From Streptomyces taklimakanensis (lineage in GTDB: Bacteria; Actinomycetota; Actinomycetes; Streptomycetales; Streptomycetaceae): 64,000 bases of DNA. Each line of letters begins with the position of its first letter. Within the stretch, counting starts at the first letter, position 1. Position numbers and translations under genes: made by a program. The stretch covers positions 310,001 through 374,000 of the forward strand of contig NZ_WIXO01000001.1 of NCBI RefSeq assembly GCF_009709575.1, in the 5' to 3' direction. A model generated the notes under the pieces. It did not search any database, had not been told where the DNA came from, and was given only the letters and a program-made list of their open reading frames with translations. Positions 28,061 through 39,796 of this stretch are shown here, piece by piece.

Positions 28061-29113
28061 GTGCCGGTTGAGTCTCCGACTGATGAACAGACCGAGGCGT
28101 ACAGGAAGTTCGCCGAGGAGCCGGCCCGCCTCATGCTGGAGCGATTCTTCTTCCTGGACGACGTCGACCGCGACCTGATCGCGCTGCGCCGCTCCTCACA
28201 CCACCAGCTCGGCTTCGCGCTCCGGATGTGCACCGTGCGCTACATCGGCCGGTTCCTCCCGGACGACCCGCTCGATGCGCCGTGGCCGGTGGTCGATCAC
28301 CTGGTCGCGCGGCTCGACATCGAAGATGCGTCGGTGGTCAAGCGGTACGCCGAGGGCCGAAGACGGCGTACGAGCACGCGTGGGGGATCCGGGACGCCTA
28401 CGAGTACCAACGGACCCGGTGCTTCTCGGGGACCTGGTGGCGACGCTGAAGACGCCGGAGGGCTCGCGGTTCTCGGAGCTGGGGTTGGTCGAGGAGCACG
28501 GCGCGGACCTGGACGTGGCCGCACTGTGGGCGGCGCTGGGGGAAGTCCCCCGCACGCCGCCGTGATGACCACCGCTGTCACGGTGGTCTCGCTGGTGCCC
28601 GAGCCGGCCCGCGACGGCGTGGACCCGAACAAGGTGATCACACAGTGGCCGGACATGCTGAAGGTCGCCGGTTCCCTGGTCACCGACCAGGTTCCCGCCT
28701 ACGGCCTGCTGCGCGTGTTCGGACGCGAGGGGCGCCCTACCCCGCTGGGTGCGGCGTTCGCCGAGTACGGGCGGATCGCCAAGACCGAACACCTGCTGCG
28801 CGTGGTCGGCCCGGTCGACGACACCTGCCGGCGGCAGACGAACCGGCAGCTCACCGTGCAAGGGCCCCGTCACAAGCCGGCCCGGGACGGGCGCCACGGC
28901 AAGCGCGGCACCATCCACCAGGCACACCGGGACGGAATGGAGGACCAGCTCGGTACGCTCGGCCCGGTCCTCAACACCATCGTGCCGTGGACCACGAAGT
29001 ACATCGACGCCGCCGGCGCCCTGAGCCCGCTGCGTGACCCGGACGCCCCAGAACTGGACGGAGACGACGGCGGGCAGGAGTGGGTATCGGGGGCCGATCG
29101 GATCAGTCCGTGA
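28061..29113 (+). pseudogene. decayed Tn3-family transposase
   Basis: Two separated pieces of a Tn3-type TnpA. The first (28061 to about 28430) is the N-terminal DUF4158 domain, RFFFLDDVDRDLIALRRSSH onwards; it changes frame near 28360 and continues as KTAYEHAWGIRDAYEY. The second (about 28625-29040) is the C-terminal end of the DDE domain: ITQWPDMLKVAGSLVT, then AFAEYGRIAKTEHLLRVVGP and NTIVPWTTKYIDAA. Some 600-700 residues of the usual ~1000 are missing, including the catalytic core. The piece at about 28430-28565 (LVATLKTPEGSRFSELGLVE) belongs to something else or is scrambled. An open frame runs the whole length but is not a functional protein. Confidence 0.85.
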
Positions 29114-29828
29114 CGGGCAGGCACTCGGCGAGCAGGGCGACGATGTCACGCCAGGCTCGCTGTGCGTGCCGTGGGTGGTAGCCGACGCCGGGAGGCACGG
29201 TGTGGTCGACCGGTGGGTGGTGAAAGGCGTGAAGGGCTCCTCCGTAGACCACGAGGCGCCAGTCGACGCCCGCGGCCTGCATCTCTGTGGTGAACGCCTC
29301 CCGTTGCGCGGGCGGCATGATCGGGTCTTCCGACCCGACCCCGGCCCATACCGGGCAGCGAATGCGTGCCGCCTCGCCCGGTCGGCCCGTGGTGGTTGCG
29401 TTGACTGTCCCGATCGCGCGCAGGTCGACGCCATCACGACCGAGTTCCAGTGCGACTGCGCCCCCGGTGCCGTAGCCGACGGCGGCGATCCGGTCGGGGT
29501 CGGCCCGTGATTCGGCACGCAACACGTTGAGCGCGGCGTGGCCGATTCCTCGCATGCGGTCGGGATCGGCGAGCAGCGGCATGCAACGGGCCAACATTTC
29601 CTCTGGGTCTTCCAAATAGCGTCCGCCGTGGAGGTCGAAGGCCAGCGCCACGTACCCCAGCTCGGCCAGAGCCTCGGCCCGCCGGCGCTCGACATCGCTG
29701 AGCCCCATCCCCTCGGGTCCGATCAGGACTGCGGGCCGGCGCTCGGCATCGGCCGGGAGCGCGAGGTGTCCGATCATTGTCAGGTTGTCGGCCGGGTATT
29801 CGACCGTACGGGTCGTGACCGTCGTCAT
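29103..29828 (-). CDS. dienelactone hydrolase family protein with altered nucleophile motif
   Basis: A 241-aa alpha/beta hydrolase of the dienelactone hydrolase family. The Asp (VGSEDPIMPP) and His (GGALHAFHHP) of the triad are present. At the nucleophile elbow, where the family has GYCFGG, this protein reads GYGTGG, so no Cys or Ser is at the expected place. It may use another residue, bind without hydrolysis, or belong to a subfamily with a different mechanism. The gene lies between the Tn3 transposase remnant (11-bp tail overlap) and the resolvase remnant, so it was probably carried as cargo of that element. Confidence 0.82.
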   Translation of the reverse strand: MTTVTTRTVEYPADNLTMIGHLALPADAERRPAVLIGPEGMGLSDVERRRAEALAELGYVALAFDLHGGRYLEDPEEMLARCMPLLADPDRMRGIGHAALNVLRAESRADPDRIAAVGYGTGGAVALELGRDGVDLRAIGTVNATTTGRPGEAARIRCPVWAGVGSEDPIMPPAQREAFTTEMQAAGVDWRLVVYGGALHAFHHPPVDHTVPPGVGYHPRHAQRAWRDIVALLAECLPVTD

Positions 29829-30090
29829 GCGGCTGGACGGTAATGACCGTCGCGCCCGCTCGGGGTGGTGTTCACCGACGGCAGACAGCAGTCCGTCCCG
29901 ACTACATCACCCGGCCGCGTCGGCCGCCTGCCGTCAAACGATCGAATGACGACAGTTCCGACCGGCGTCCAATGGACCCGGTGTTTCCGGGGCCTGACGG
30001 CGACTTGGATCCAATGAGATCCGATGACGACCGACGACAGGGCCGGATGGCACCCAAGGTCCGATGCGTCGGCAGAAGCGGGGGAACAGC

Positions 30091-30340
30091 GTGGCCAATC
30101 TCGTCTGCAAGCGGGTGTCGACCGACCAGCAGTCGACCGCCCGGCAGGATCTCGTCCTCGTCGAGGCCGAGATCGAAGATCCCCTGGTGTTCGAGGAAGA
30201 GGCGGGCACCTCCAACCGCCTCCACCCCTCCAGCACCCGAAGTTCGGCGAGCTGCTCACCTACGCGTGGCCGGGCGACACCGTGCGCGTCTCCGAGATGC
30301 TCCGCCTTCTGCGCGGCAATCAGCACATCCTCGACGTGCC
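30091..30340 (+). pseudogene. decayed Tn3-type serine resolvase
   Basis: The N-terminus of a serine recombinase: VANLVCKRVSTDQQSTARQD with the catalytic Ser in RVSTDQQST, then EEEAGTSNRLHP. One base is lost in a C-run near 30230; the next frame continues KFGELLTYAWPGDTVRVSEM and LLRGNQHILDV. The rest of the catalytic domain and the whole DNA-binding domain are absent. Together with the transposase remnant it marks the other end of a former Tn3 element. Confidence 0.85.
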
Positions 30341-30461
30341 CGGCAAGATCGCCGACTTCCTCCGCGCAACCGAGCTGGAGCCCGCCGAGCAGGCCGCCTT
30401 CGACCAGGGGGTGCCCGTACGGCGCGACCAGGGCGTCCCGGCGGGGGCGTGCTTCAGGGCG

Positions 30462-31163
30462 TCAGGGCGTCAGGATGTCCAGCTCCCGGAGGGCGCCCAC
30501 CGTGATCTCACGGGTCAGCCGCTCGGCGCGGACGGCGTCGCCTTCCCGAACCGCCTCGGCGACCCGCACATGGAGGGTGACGGCCGCCGGAGCGGGGTCG
30601 TCGAACATCACCCGGTGGTGGGTGCGTCCGGCCAGCACCTCGGCGACGAGGTCGCCCAGCTGCGCGAACATCTCGTTCGCCGAGGCGTTCAGCACGATCC
30701 GGTGGAAGGCGACGTCGTGGACGAGGTACTCCTCCAGCCGCCCGCCCCGGGAGGTGGCGACCATGCCGAGGGCACGCTCGGTGAGCTCCGCGCACTGCTC
30801 CGGGGTGGCGTTGCGCGCGGCCAGCCCCGCGGCGACGGGCTCGACCGCCGAACGCAGCACGGTGAGGGAACGCAACTGGCGGGGGCGGTCGGAGCCGGCC
30901 AGGCGCCACCTGATGACCTGGGGGTCGTAGACGTTCCACTCCGCCGCGGGGCGCACGGTCACACCCACTCGACGGCGGGACTCCACCAGGCGCATCGACT
31001 CCAGCACCCGGACCGCCTCGCGCATCACCGGGCGCGACACCCCGAGGCTCTCGGCCAGCTCGTCGGTGCGCAGCACACTTCCGGGCGGATGCTCACCGGC
31101 GGTGATGGCGAGCCCGAGGATGTCCAGTACACGGGCGTGCTGCCCCCGGGCCGCTGCGGTCAT
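30462..31163 (-). CDS. gntR: FadR-type GntR regulator, probable gluconate repressor
   Basis: A 233-aa GntR/FCD regulator. The winged helix covers about 10-75 (RTDELAESLGVSRPVMREAV). The FCD domain covers about 95-220 with His/Asp metal residues in VHDVAFHRIVLNAS and RTHHRVMFDD. It is divergent from gluconokinase, the classic gluconate arrangement. On the minus strand TAGGCT lies 6 nt before ATG, pointing to a leaderless message. A 13-bp inverted repeat between the two genes is the likely operator. Gluconate or gluconate-6-phosphate is the inferred effector. Confidence 0.9.
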   Translation of the reverse strand: MTAAARGQHARVLDILGLAITAGEHPPGSVLRTDELAESLGVSRPVMREAVRVLESMRLVESRRRVGVTVRPAAEWNVYDPQVIRWRLAGSDRPRQLRSLTVLRSAVEPVAAGLAARNATPEQCAELTERALGMVATSRGGRLEEYLVHDVAFHRIVLNASANEMFAQLGDLVAEVLAGRTHHRVMFDDPAPAAVTLHVRVAEAVREGDAVRAERLTREITVGALRELDILTP

Positions 31164-31191
31164 GGCACCAGCCTACGCAGCCACCCCTCGA

Positions 31192-31244
31192 CTCAAAAGT
31201 CAGACTACTTTCCTGGCCTCTCTTGATTTCATCTGACCTTTGAG
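31192..31244. promoter_or_regulatory. gntR/gntK operator, 13-bp inverted repeat
   Basis: CTCAAAAGTCAGA (31192-31204) and TCTGACCTTTGAG (31232-31244) are inverted copies with 12 of 13 matches and a 27-bp spacer. Each arm lies in one of the two divergent promoters: the right arm lies between TTGATT (31223-31228) and TTCAGT (31246-31251) of gntK, and the left arm covers the -35 zone of gntR. An inner dyad AAAGT-CAGACT-ACTTT overlaps the left arm. Confidence 0.7.
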
Positions 31245-31291
31245 CTTCAGTGTCGTGTCATGCAGATGTCGACGGAGACAGCGAGGCACCG

Positions 31292-31816
31292 ATGAGCACC
31301 CCCCACGTCGTCGTGGTCATGGGCGTGGCGGGCACTGGCAAGACCACGATCGGTCCCCTGCTCGCGGACCGGCTCGGCGTTCCGTACGCGGAGGCCGACG
31401 ACTTCCACCCCGCCGCCAACATCGCCAAGATGTCGGCCGGCGTCCCCCTGACCGACGAGGACCGCCGGCCCTGGCTGGAGGCCATCGGCGCCTGGGCGCG
31501 GAACAGGGAGGGCGGCGGCGGGGTGGTGAGTTGCTCGGCGTTGAAGCGGGAGTACCGGGATCTGCTGCGGGCCGCCGCACCGGAACTGCTCTTCGTCCAC
31601 CTCACCGGCGATCGACGGCTCATCGAGGAGCGCATGGCACGCCGCCAGGGCCACTTCATGCCCACGGCCCTGTTGGACTCGCAGTTCGCGACGCTCCAGC
31701 CGCTGGAAGCGGACGAGAACGGTCTCCCCGTCGACGTCTCCGGCAGCCCGGAGGAGATCACCGAACGGGCCGCCGCGGCCCTTCGCGACCACGGCCGACG
31801 GCAGCCGGTTCCGTAG
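31292..31816 (+). CDS. gntK: gluconokinase
   Basis: Phosphorylates gluconate to 6-phosphogluconate for the pentose phosphate pathway. It is a 174-aa P-loop kinase with GVAGTGKTTIG, EADDFHPAANIAKMSAGVPL (gluconate-binding signature), SALKREYRD and a LID with RMARRQGHFMP. The ATG at 31292 gives the standard N-terminus. Unlike most loci, no gluconate permease (gntP) follows: the next gene is geosmin synthase on the other strand. Confidence 0.95.
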   Translation: MSTPHVVVVMGVAGTGKTTIGPLLADRLGVPYAEADDFHPAANIAKMSAGVPLTDEDRRPWLEAIGAWARNREGGGGVVSCSALKREYRDLLRAAAPELLFVHLTGDRRLIEERMARRQGHFMPTALLDSQFATLQPLEADENGLPVDVSGSPEEITERAAAALRDHGRRQPVP

Positions 31817-31867
31817 ACGCCCCGGGCGGTGCCCGTCCGCTCCTCCGGCGCGCCCCGCTCCCTTCCG

Positions 31868-35594
<3,727 letters not shown>

Positions 35595-35878
35595 CGGCCG
35601 TGTCTCCCTTGTGTGGTGAGGTGGACCGCCGTGCCGCGGTCGACCGCGTCCGACACCGGGCGCGGGGCTTTGGCGATCGGGCAGCACGCTAGGTCGCCTC
35701 GGGAACGGAGAGCGCGGGCTCCGGGTTCTTCTCATCAGATCGGATGCTCTTGAACCGCCGACGTTTAACGATCTCCGGATCAGGGCGAGTCCGCTCCGCT
35801 CCCATCGCACCTGACCTGTGGAAACGGTTCTTCAGATGGAACGGCGGCCTTCTCGCGGCCGGACCCGTCCCAAGGGCC

Positions 35879-36775
35879 TCACGGGGCCAGCTCCAGGGCG
35901 TCACACTCGGCGGGGAACATCTCCGCCACCCGCCGCAGGGAGTGCGGGGAGTGGTGGACGACCAGCCTCCGGCCGCGTCCACGTGCGGACCGTGCCGTGG
36001 CGGCCAGTGCCGCCACGGCGGCGGTGTCCAGGAAGTCCGCCCCCGACAGGTCCAGGTGCAGCACCGGGCCCGGCAACCGGACGAGCGCGGCGAGCGCCCC
36101 CTCCAGCACGGCACGTGTGTCGGCGTCCGCGCCGCCGCGCAGACACAGGCCCACCCGGTCGCCCAGGGGCGTGACGGCCAGCGGTGGCTCGGCGTCCGCC
36201 GCGGGCACGGCGTCGAGGGCCCGTCCGTCGGGGGCCGGACGCCGAACGTGGGCACCGATCAACAGGGCCGTGGTGTCCTCGGGGACGACCGCACGGTCGT
36301 ACAGGCACAGCACGGTCAGGGGCAACCGCGCGAACACCTCGAAGTCCAGGCGCAGTTCGTACTCGAGGACACGCTCGGCGCCCGGTGTGCCCCGAGCACA
36401 CCAGGACATCTCGTCGACCGCGGACAACCCGGCGTGGCCGGCGGCCAGGGCGGCGGCGCACGCCCGCTCCCAGAGCTCCACCATCCGGTCGGGGTCGAAC
36501 GGGAGGTCACGCGGGTGGGACCGGTCCGCCCGCCGTACGACCAGCCGACCGGCATCCGCCGCGGCCCGTGCGTCGACGCCGGCCCGGCAGAGCCGCTCCA
36601 GAACCGCCTCCGGGGCGGCGGTGTCCGGCAGGTACAGCACCTGCCGTCCGGCGGCCAGGGCGTCCTGGACGAACCCGACCGTGCTCCGGGCCCACTCGTC
36701 CTCACCCGCGTAGGCGCAGCACAGGTGGCCGTCCCCGCCGGTGGGCCGGTCCGTCGTGAAACCGACTGACGCCAT
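35879..36775 (-). CDS. MEDS-STAS signalling protein (anti-sigma antagonist type)
   Basis: A 298-aa cytosolic regulator. The N-terminal MEDS/DcmR-type sensor domain (about 15-175) begins HLCCAYAGEDEWARSTVGFV and has LSAVDEMSWC. A C-terminal STAS domain (about 205-295) has LHLDLSGADFLDTAAVAAL, where the Thr in FLDT is at the position of the serine phosphorylated in anti-anti-sigma factors. ATG at 36775 has GGAG 5 nt upstream. It is divergent from the secreted protease, sharing a gap with two adjacent dyads, and lies 284 bp upstream of the encapsulin start. It could be a substrate for SpoIIE-type phosphatases; the partner sigma system is unknown. Confidence 0.87.
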   Translation of the reverse strand: MASVGFTTDRPTGGDGHLCCAYAGEDEWARSTVGFVQDALAAGRQVLYLPDTAAPEAVLERLCRAGVDARAAADAGRLVVRRADRSHPRDLPFDPDRMVELWERACAAALAAGHAGLSAVDEMSWCARGTPGAERVLEYELRLDFEVFARLPLTVLCLYDRAVVPEDTTALLIGAHVRRPAPDGRALDAVPAADAEPPLAVTPLGDRVGLCLRGGADADTRAVLEGALAALVRLPGPVLHLDLSGADFLDTAAVAALAATARSARGRGRRLVVHHSPHSLRRVAEMFPAECDALELAP

Positions 36776-36880
36776 CGCGCTCCGCTCCGAGCCGCTTGGT
36801 TCCCGAGCCCGGGGAAGTCTCCCCGAGTTCCCCACCGTACAGTCCGCGGTTCCCGTCCCTCGGGGGCGGACCCGACCGGC

Positions 36881-36907
36881 CATAACCCGGTGTTATGACC
36901 AATTGGT
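36881..36907. promoter_or_regulatory. two adjacent dyads in the MEDS-STAS / protease divergent region
   Basis: CATAAC-CCGGT-GTTATG (36881-36897) is directly followed by the perfect 10-bp palindrome ACCAATTGGT (36898-36907). They sit 106-132 bp upstream of the MEDS-STAS start and 89-115 bp upstream of the protease start. The segment is AT-rich against its surroundings, as expected for operator or promoter DNA. Confidence 0.65.
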
Positions 36908-36995
36908 ATTACCCGACCCGGCGGTCTTCCGGGAATCCTGGTGGCTCCCCACAGGACACACGCGAGCCATCGCGTGTCTTCGGAAACGAGGAGCC

Positions 36996-37715
36996 TTGCG
37001 AATAACCAGGCTGATCCCCACCCTCATCGCCGCCCTGCTCTCCGTACTCGCCCTCGCCCCCACCGCGGCCATGGCCAAGGAGCAGCCGCCCGGCAGCGGC
37101 GGCCCCCAGCCGATCATCGGCGGCGGGTACGCGCAGAACGCCCCCTGGGCGGCCCGGCTGTTCTCGGGCGGTCGTGAGACGTGCAGCGCCACGATCATCG
37201 CGCCGACCTGGATCCTCACCGCCAAGCACTGTGTCAGCGGCGGCGGGCTGTCGTTCCGCATCGGCAGCCTCGACCAGCACAGCGGCGGCACCGTCGCCAA
37301 CGGCGTCCAGATCCACAACCACTCCTCCTCGGACCTGTCGCTGGTCCGCCTCGACCGCTCCGTCTCGGCGACCTACGCCCGTCTCGGGCAGCCGGGTTCG
37401 GTGTCGGTGGGTCAGAACGTGCAGGTCTACGGCTGGGGCGCCACGTCGCGGTGCGGCTCGGAGGCCAACTGCCAGTCCCGGTACCTGAAGGTCGCCAACG
37501 TGACGGTGACCGGTGGGTGCCGTGACGCCTACTACGGTTCGGCGATCTGTGCCCGGCGCGGTGACGGCATCACCGCGGGCGGCGACTCCGGCGGTCCGAT
37601 GATGGCGAACGGCGTCCAGGTCGGCGTCGCCTCCACCAGCGACCGTCAGACCACCACGGCGTACACGAACGTGACCGCGTACCGCTCCTGGATCCAGTCG
37701 GTCGCGGGCGTCTGA
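36996..37715 (+). CDS. secreted trypsin-like serine protease (S1 family)
   Basis: A 239-aa exported protease. A signal peptide of about 27 residues ends in AMA, a short propeptide follows, and the mature enzyme probably begins at IIGGG (40-44). The catalytic triad is complete: H78 in LTAKHCV, D113 in SSDLSLVRL, S198 in GGDSGGPM. Four Cys besides those near the active site suggest disulfides. The start is the TTG at 36996 with GAGGAG just upstream (rather short spacing); upstream in-frame sequence does not look like a signal peptide. A strong hairpin follows. Regulation is probably through the dyads at 36881-36907. Confidence 0.92.
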   Translation: MRITRLIPTLIAALLSVLALAPTAAMAKEQPPGSGGPQPIIGGGYAQNAPWAARLFSGGRETCSATIIAPTWILTAKHCVSGGGLSFRIGSLDQHSGGTVANGVQIHNHSSSDLSLVRLDRSVSATYARLGQPGSVSVGQNVQVYGWGATSRCGSEANCQSRYLKVANVTVTGGCRDAYYGSAICARRGDGITAGGDSGGPMMANGVQVGVASTSDRQTTTAYTNVTAYRSWIQSVAGV

Positions 37716-37782
37716 TCGCTCCCGCCGTCCTCTCCGTCGCCCCCCGTCCGTCCCGTGTGCCGGAAAGGGGGCGACGGGAGCC

Positions 37783-37834
37783 CCGTGGGGCGGGGCACTC
37801 CGCGACCTGACAGCGGAAGTGCCCCGCCCCACGG
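37783..37834 (+). terminator. terminator of the protease gene
   Basis: A perfect 17-bp stem (37783-37799 with 37818-37834) around an 18-nt loop, 68 bp after the protease stop codon. Confidence 0.8.
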
Positions 37835-38068
37835 CACGTTCGTCACCGCGGGCACGGTCGAACACGATGGGCACCGGGCCTTGTGTCGTGGCACCGAGCG
37901 CCTTACCGCCTGGCCGTCGTCGTCGCGGAAGCGGCACCGCGGGGCGGCCCCGGTCTCCTGTCTCCGACCCACGCTGCGAAGTGGCCGCCGCCCCCTTCCG
38001 CTCTCCCGTCGCTCCGTGTCCGGCCGGTCCGTCAGGTCGAACGAGTGGTCGGCGGAGGACGTGGTGGC

Positions 38069-38740
38069 GTGCCGGGGCACCGCACGGACGCCGAGGTCGA
38101 GTCCGGCCACGTCGACCCCCACGGCGCCTCGGTGGTCGAGGTCTCCTTCACCGGGCTGCTCGACTTCCGCCTGCCGCCGCGGCTCAAGAACATCGGCAGC
38201 ATCCGCCCGTACCGCCCGAACGGCACCCCGACCGGCCCGGACAAGGAACACGTCGCGACGTCGTTGCTCGCGCCGCACCTGCTCCGGTCCGGTCTCGTAC
38301 CCGTCGACACGCTGCTGCTCCGGCAGGTCCCGGCCGAGCCGAAGTGGGCCGGGAAGCTCACCACCGAGGACCGGCGCTCCGAGGTGTCCGGCGTGCTGTT
38401 CGGAACCGAGTGCCTGGAGATCTTCCAATCGGTCTCGATCGGCGGGGATTTGGAGCGGGCGGTGGTCGCGAACACCCACCGGCGGTACATCTTTCCCTCC
38501 ACAGCCCGCGCCGACATCGAGGACGCCGCCGCCGGCCTGTTCCGCACCGGGCTGCTCCGCCCGGCACCCGGTCCACAAGAAGCATCCGCCGGCCAAGGAC
38601 CACCGAGCAGGGGGCTGCACTGGTCGCGCTTCCACGGGCGCAGCCAGGTCCGAGCCCGCCGCTCCCACGACAAACGCCGAGGCCACACCCTCCGGATGCG
38701 GTTGCAGTACCGGTCCTTGCCCGGACATTTGCCTCGGTGA
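38069..38740 (+). CDS. unrecognised ORF, possibly a decayed gene
   Basis: The GTG at 38069 has GGAGGA about 9 nt upstream, and 223 codons follow. From about residue 10 to 165 the codon third positions are almost all G or C and the protein looks ordered (VVEVSFTGLLDFRLPPRLKN; ATSLLAPHLLRSGLVPVDTL; EVSGVLFGTECLEIFQSVSI). After residue 165 (GLLRPAPGPQ) the composition turns Arg/Ser/Gly-rich, as if out of frame. No signal peptide, membrane helix or known motif is visible. It may be a hypothetical protein or a gene with a frameshift near 38570. Confidence 0.4.
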   Translation: MPGHRTDAEVESGHVDPHGASVVEVSFTGLLDFRLPPRLKNIGSIRPYRPNGTPTGPDKEHVATSLLAPHLLRSGLVPVDTLLLRQVPAEPKWAGKLTTEDRRSEVSGVLFGTECLEIFQSVSIGGDLERAVVANTHRRYIFPSTARADIEDAAAGLFRTGLLRPAPGPQEASAGQGPPSRGLHWSRFHGRSQVRARRSHDKRRGHTLRMRLQYRSLPGHLPR

Positions 38741-38974
38741 TACCGTCGATGCGGACAACTGGGGCGGCGTACATTGGGCACGGGGGGCGCTTTGTTCGCA
38801 TTCTGGCAAATGTTGCGCGAAATACGCGAAGGCGACAATCGCCCGCGACCGGTGAGCCAGGACACGCCCCCGAGTGAGCCATTCCAAGGGCACATCCAAC
38901 CCGGCACCCACTTCTGATCTCAGTCGATCTTGTCGTAGGGACCCGATCGACTCCATCCCCCAAAGGATGTCGAA

Positions 38975-39448
38975 TTGAAGAAGTTACGCAGTGGACTGCT
39001 TGCTCTCGTTCTCTCCCTCGGCCTTGGGATGACAATAGCGACACCCGCGCATGCGGCAAAGCTGGGCCCCAGGCCCAACTGGGGTGCGTGCGGAACGTCA
39101 ACCAGTGAACAGAAACTGGTCTACCAGTTCGGTAGCTTCCCGTTGAAGTGTGGCAACGCCAGTTGGGGTTACCGCCACATCAAGAACAGGCACTACGACC
39201 AGTTCCAAGGCCTGGCCAGGGCGGGCGGGCTCAACTGGAGCGATCTGGTGCATTGGGCCATTCACTACAACGCCACAGACCCCGACCACGTCATCGTCGA
39301 GGGGACTGACGGCTGCCGGGACCGGATGCTGTACCTTCACGACCGCAACGGCCGCCTGGTGTGGCAGCAGCGCTTCAAGATGATCTACAGCGCCTACGAT
39401 GGTCGCGTCATCACCACCTATCCCAGCAGCGCGATCTGTAAGCGGTAA
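38975..39448 (+). CDS. small secreted protein resembling a C-terminal RNase toxin, with a TTA codon
   Basis: A 157-aa exported protein. TTG start at 38975 with AAAGGA about 8 nt upstream; signal peptide 1-27 ending AHA. The mature part has five Cys and the pattern GYRHIKNRHYDQF (66-78) with a late RVITTYP (144-150). A YRHI-x2-RH core with a late ITxYP is seen in BECR-fold ribonuclease toxin domains, but the assignment is tentative. Codon 4 is TTA (38984-38986), so translation would depend on the bldA tRNA and hence on development. Base composition is clearly less GC-rich than in its neighbours, a sign of transfer. A facing unknown gene (39797-40216) could be an immunity partner. Confidence 0.75.
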   Translation: MKKLRSGLLALVLSLGLGMTIATPAHAAKLGPRPNWGACGTSTSEQKLVYQFGSFPLKCGNASWGYRHIKNRHYDQFQGLARAGGLNWSDLVHWAIHYNATDPDHVIVEGTDGCRDRMLYLHDRNGRLVWQQRFKMIYSAYDGRVITTYPSSAICKR

Positions 39449-39796
39449 CTCACTGTCGGCGGCGGCGCTGCCCACGTGCGAGGCGGGCGACGGTGTTCGT
39501 TTCCTCATTGCCACACCTTCTGGACGGCCGTCGGAGACGACGGCGGTCGTCGACTGACCGGCGAGACCGACTCCCGAGGGCGTCGCACGAGCCAGAGCGG
39601 TCGGGTCTCCGGGAAGCCACCCGACCGCGACGGCGAGTCGTCCCGCACCGGCAGGACCACGGGCTGGTGGTGAACAACCGCTTGAGCACGGTGAAGGCGT
39701 CCATGTCGCGCCTGGCCGTGGTGTCCGGGGGCGAGCGGACGGTGGCGACGGTGGGGCGTGGGTGCCACCGGCTCCCCCAAGCCGGACAGGTACCGA
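39449..39796. other. gap between the toxin-like gene and the facing gene
   Basis: 348 bp with no convincing gene. On the minus strand the codons for MDAFTVLKRLFTTSP (around 39665-39705) look like the start of something, but the frame soon becomes Arg-rich and has no ribosome site. No clear terminator stem was found. Confidence 0.4.
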
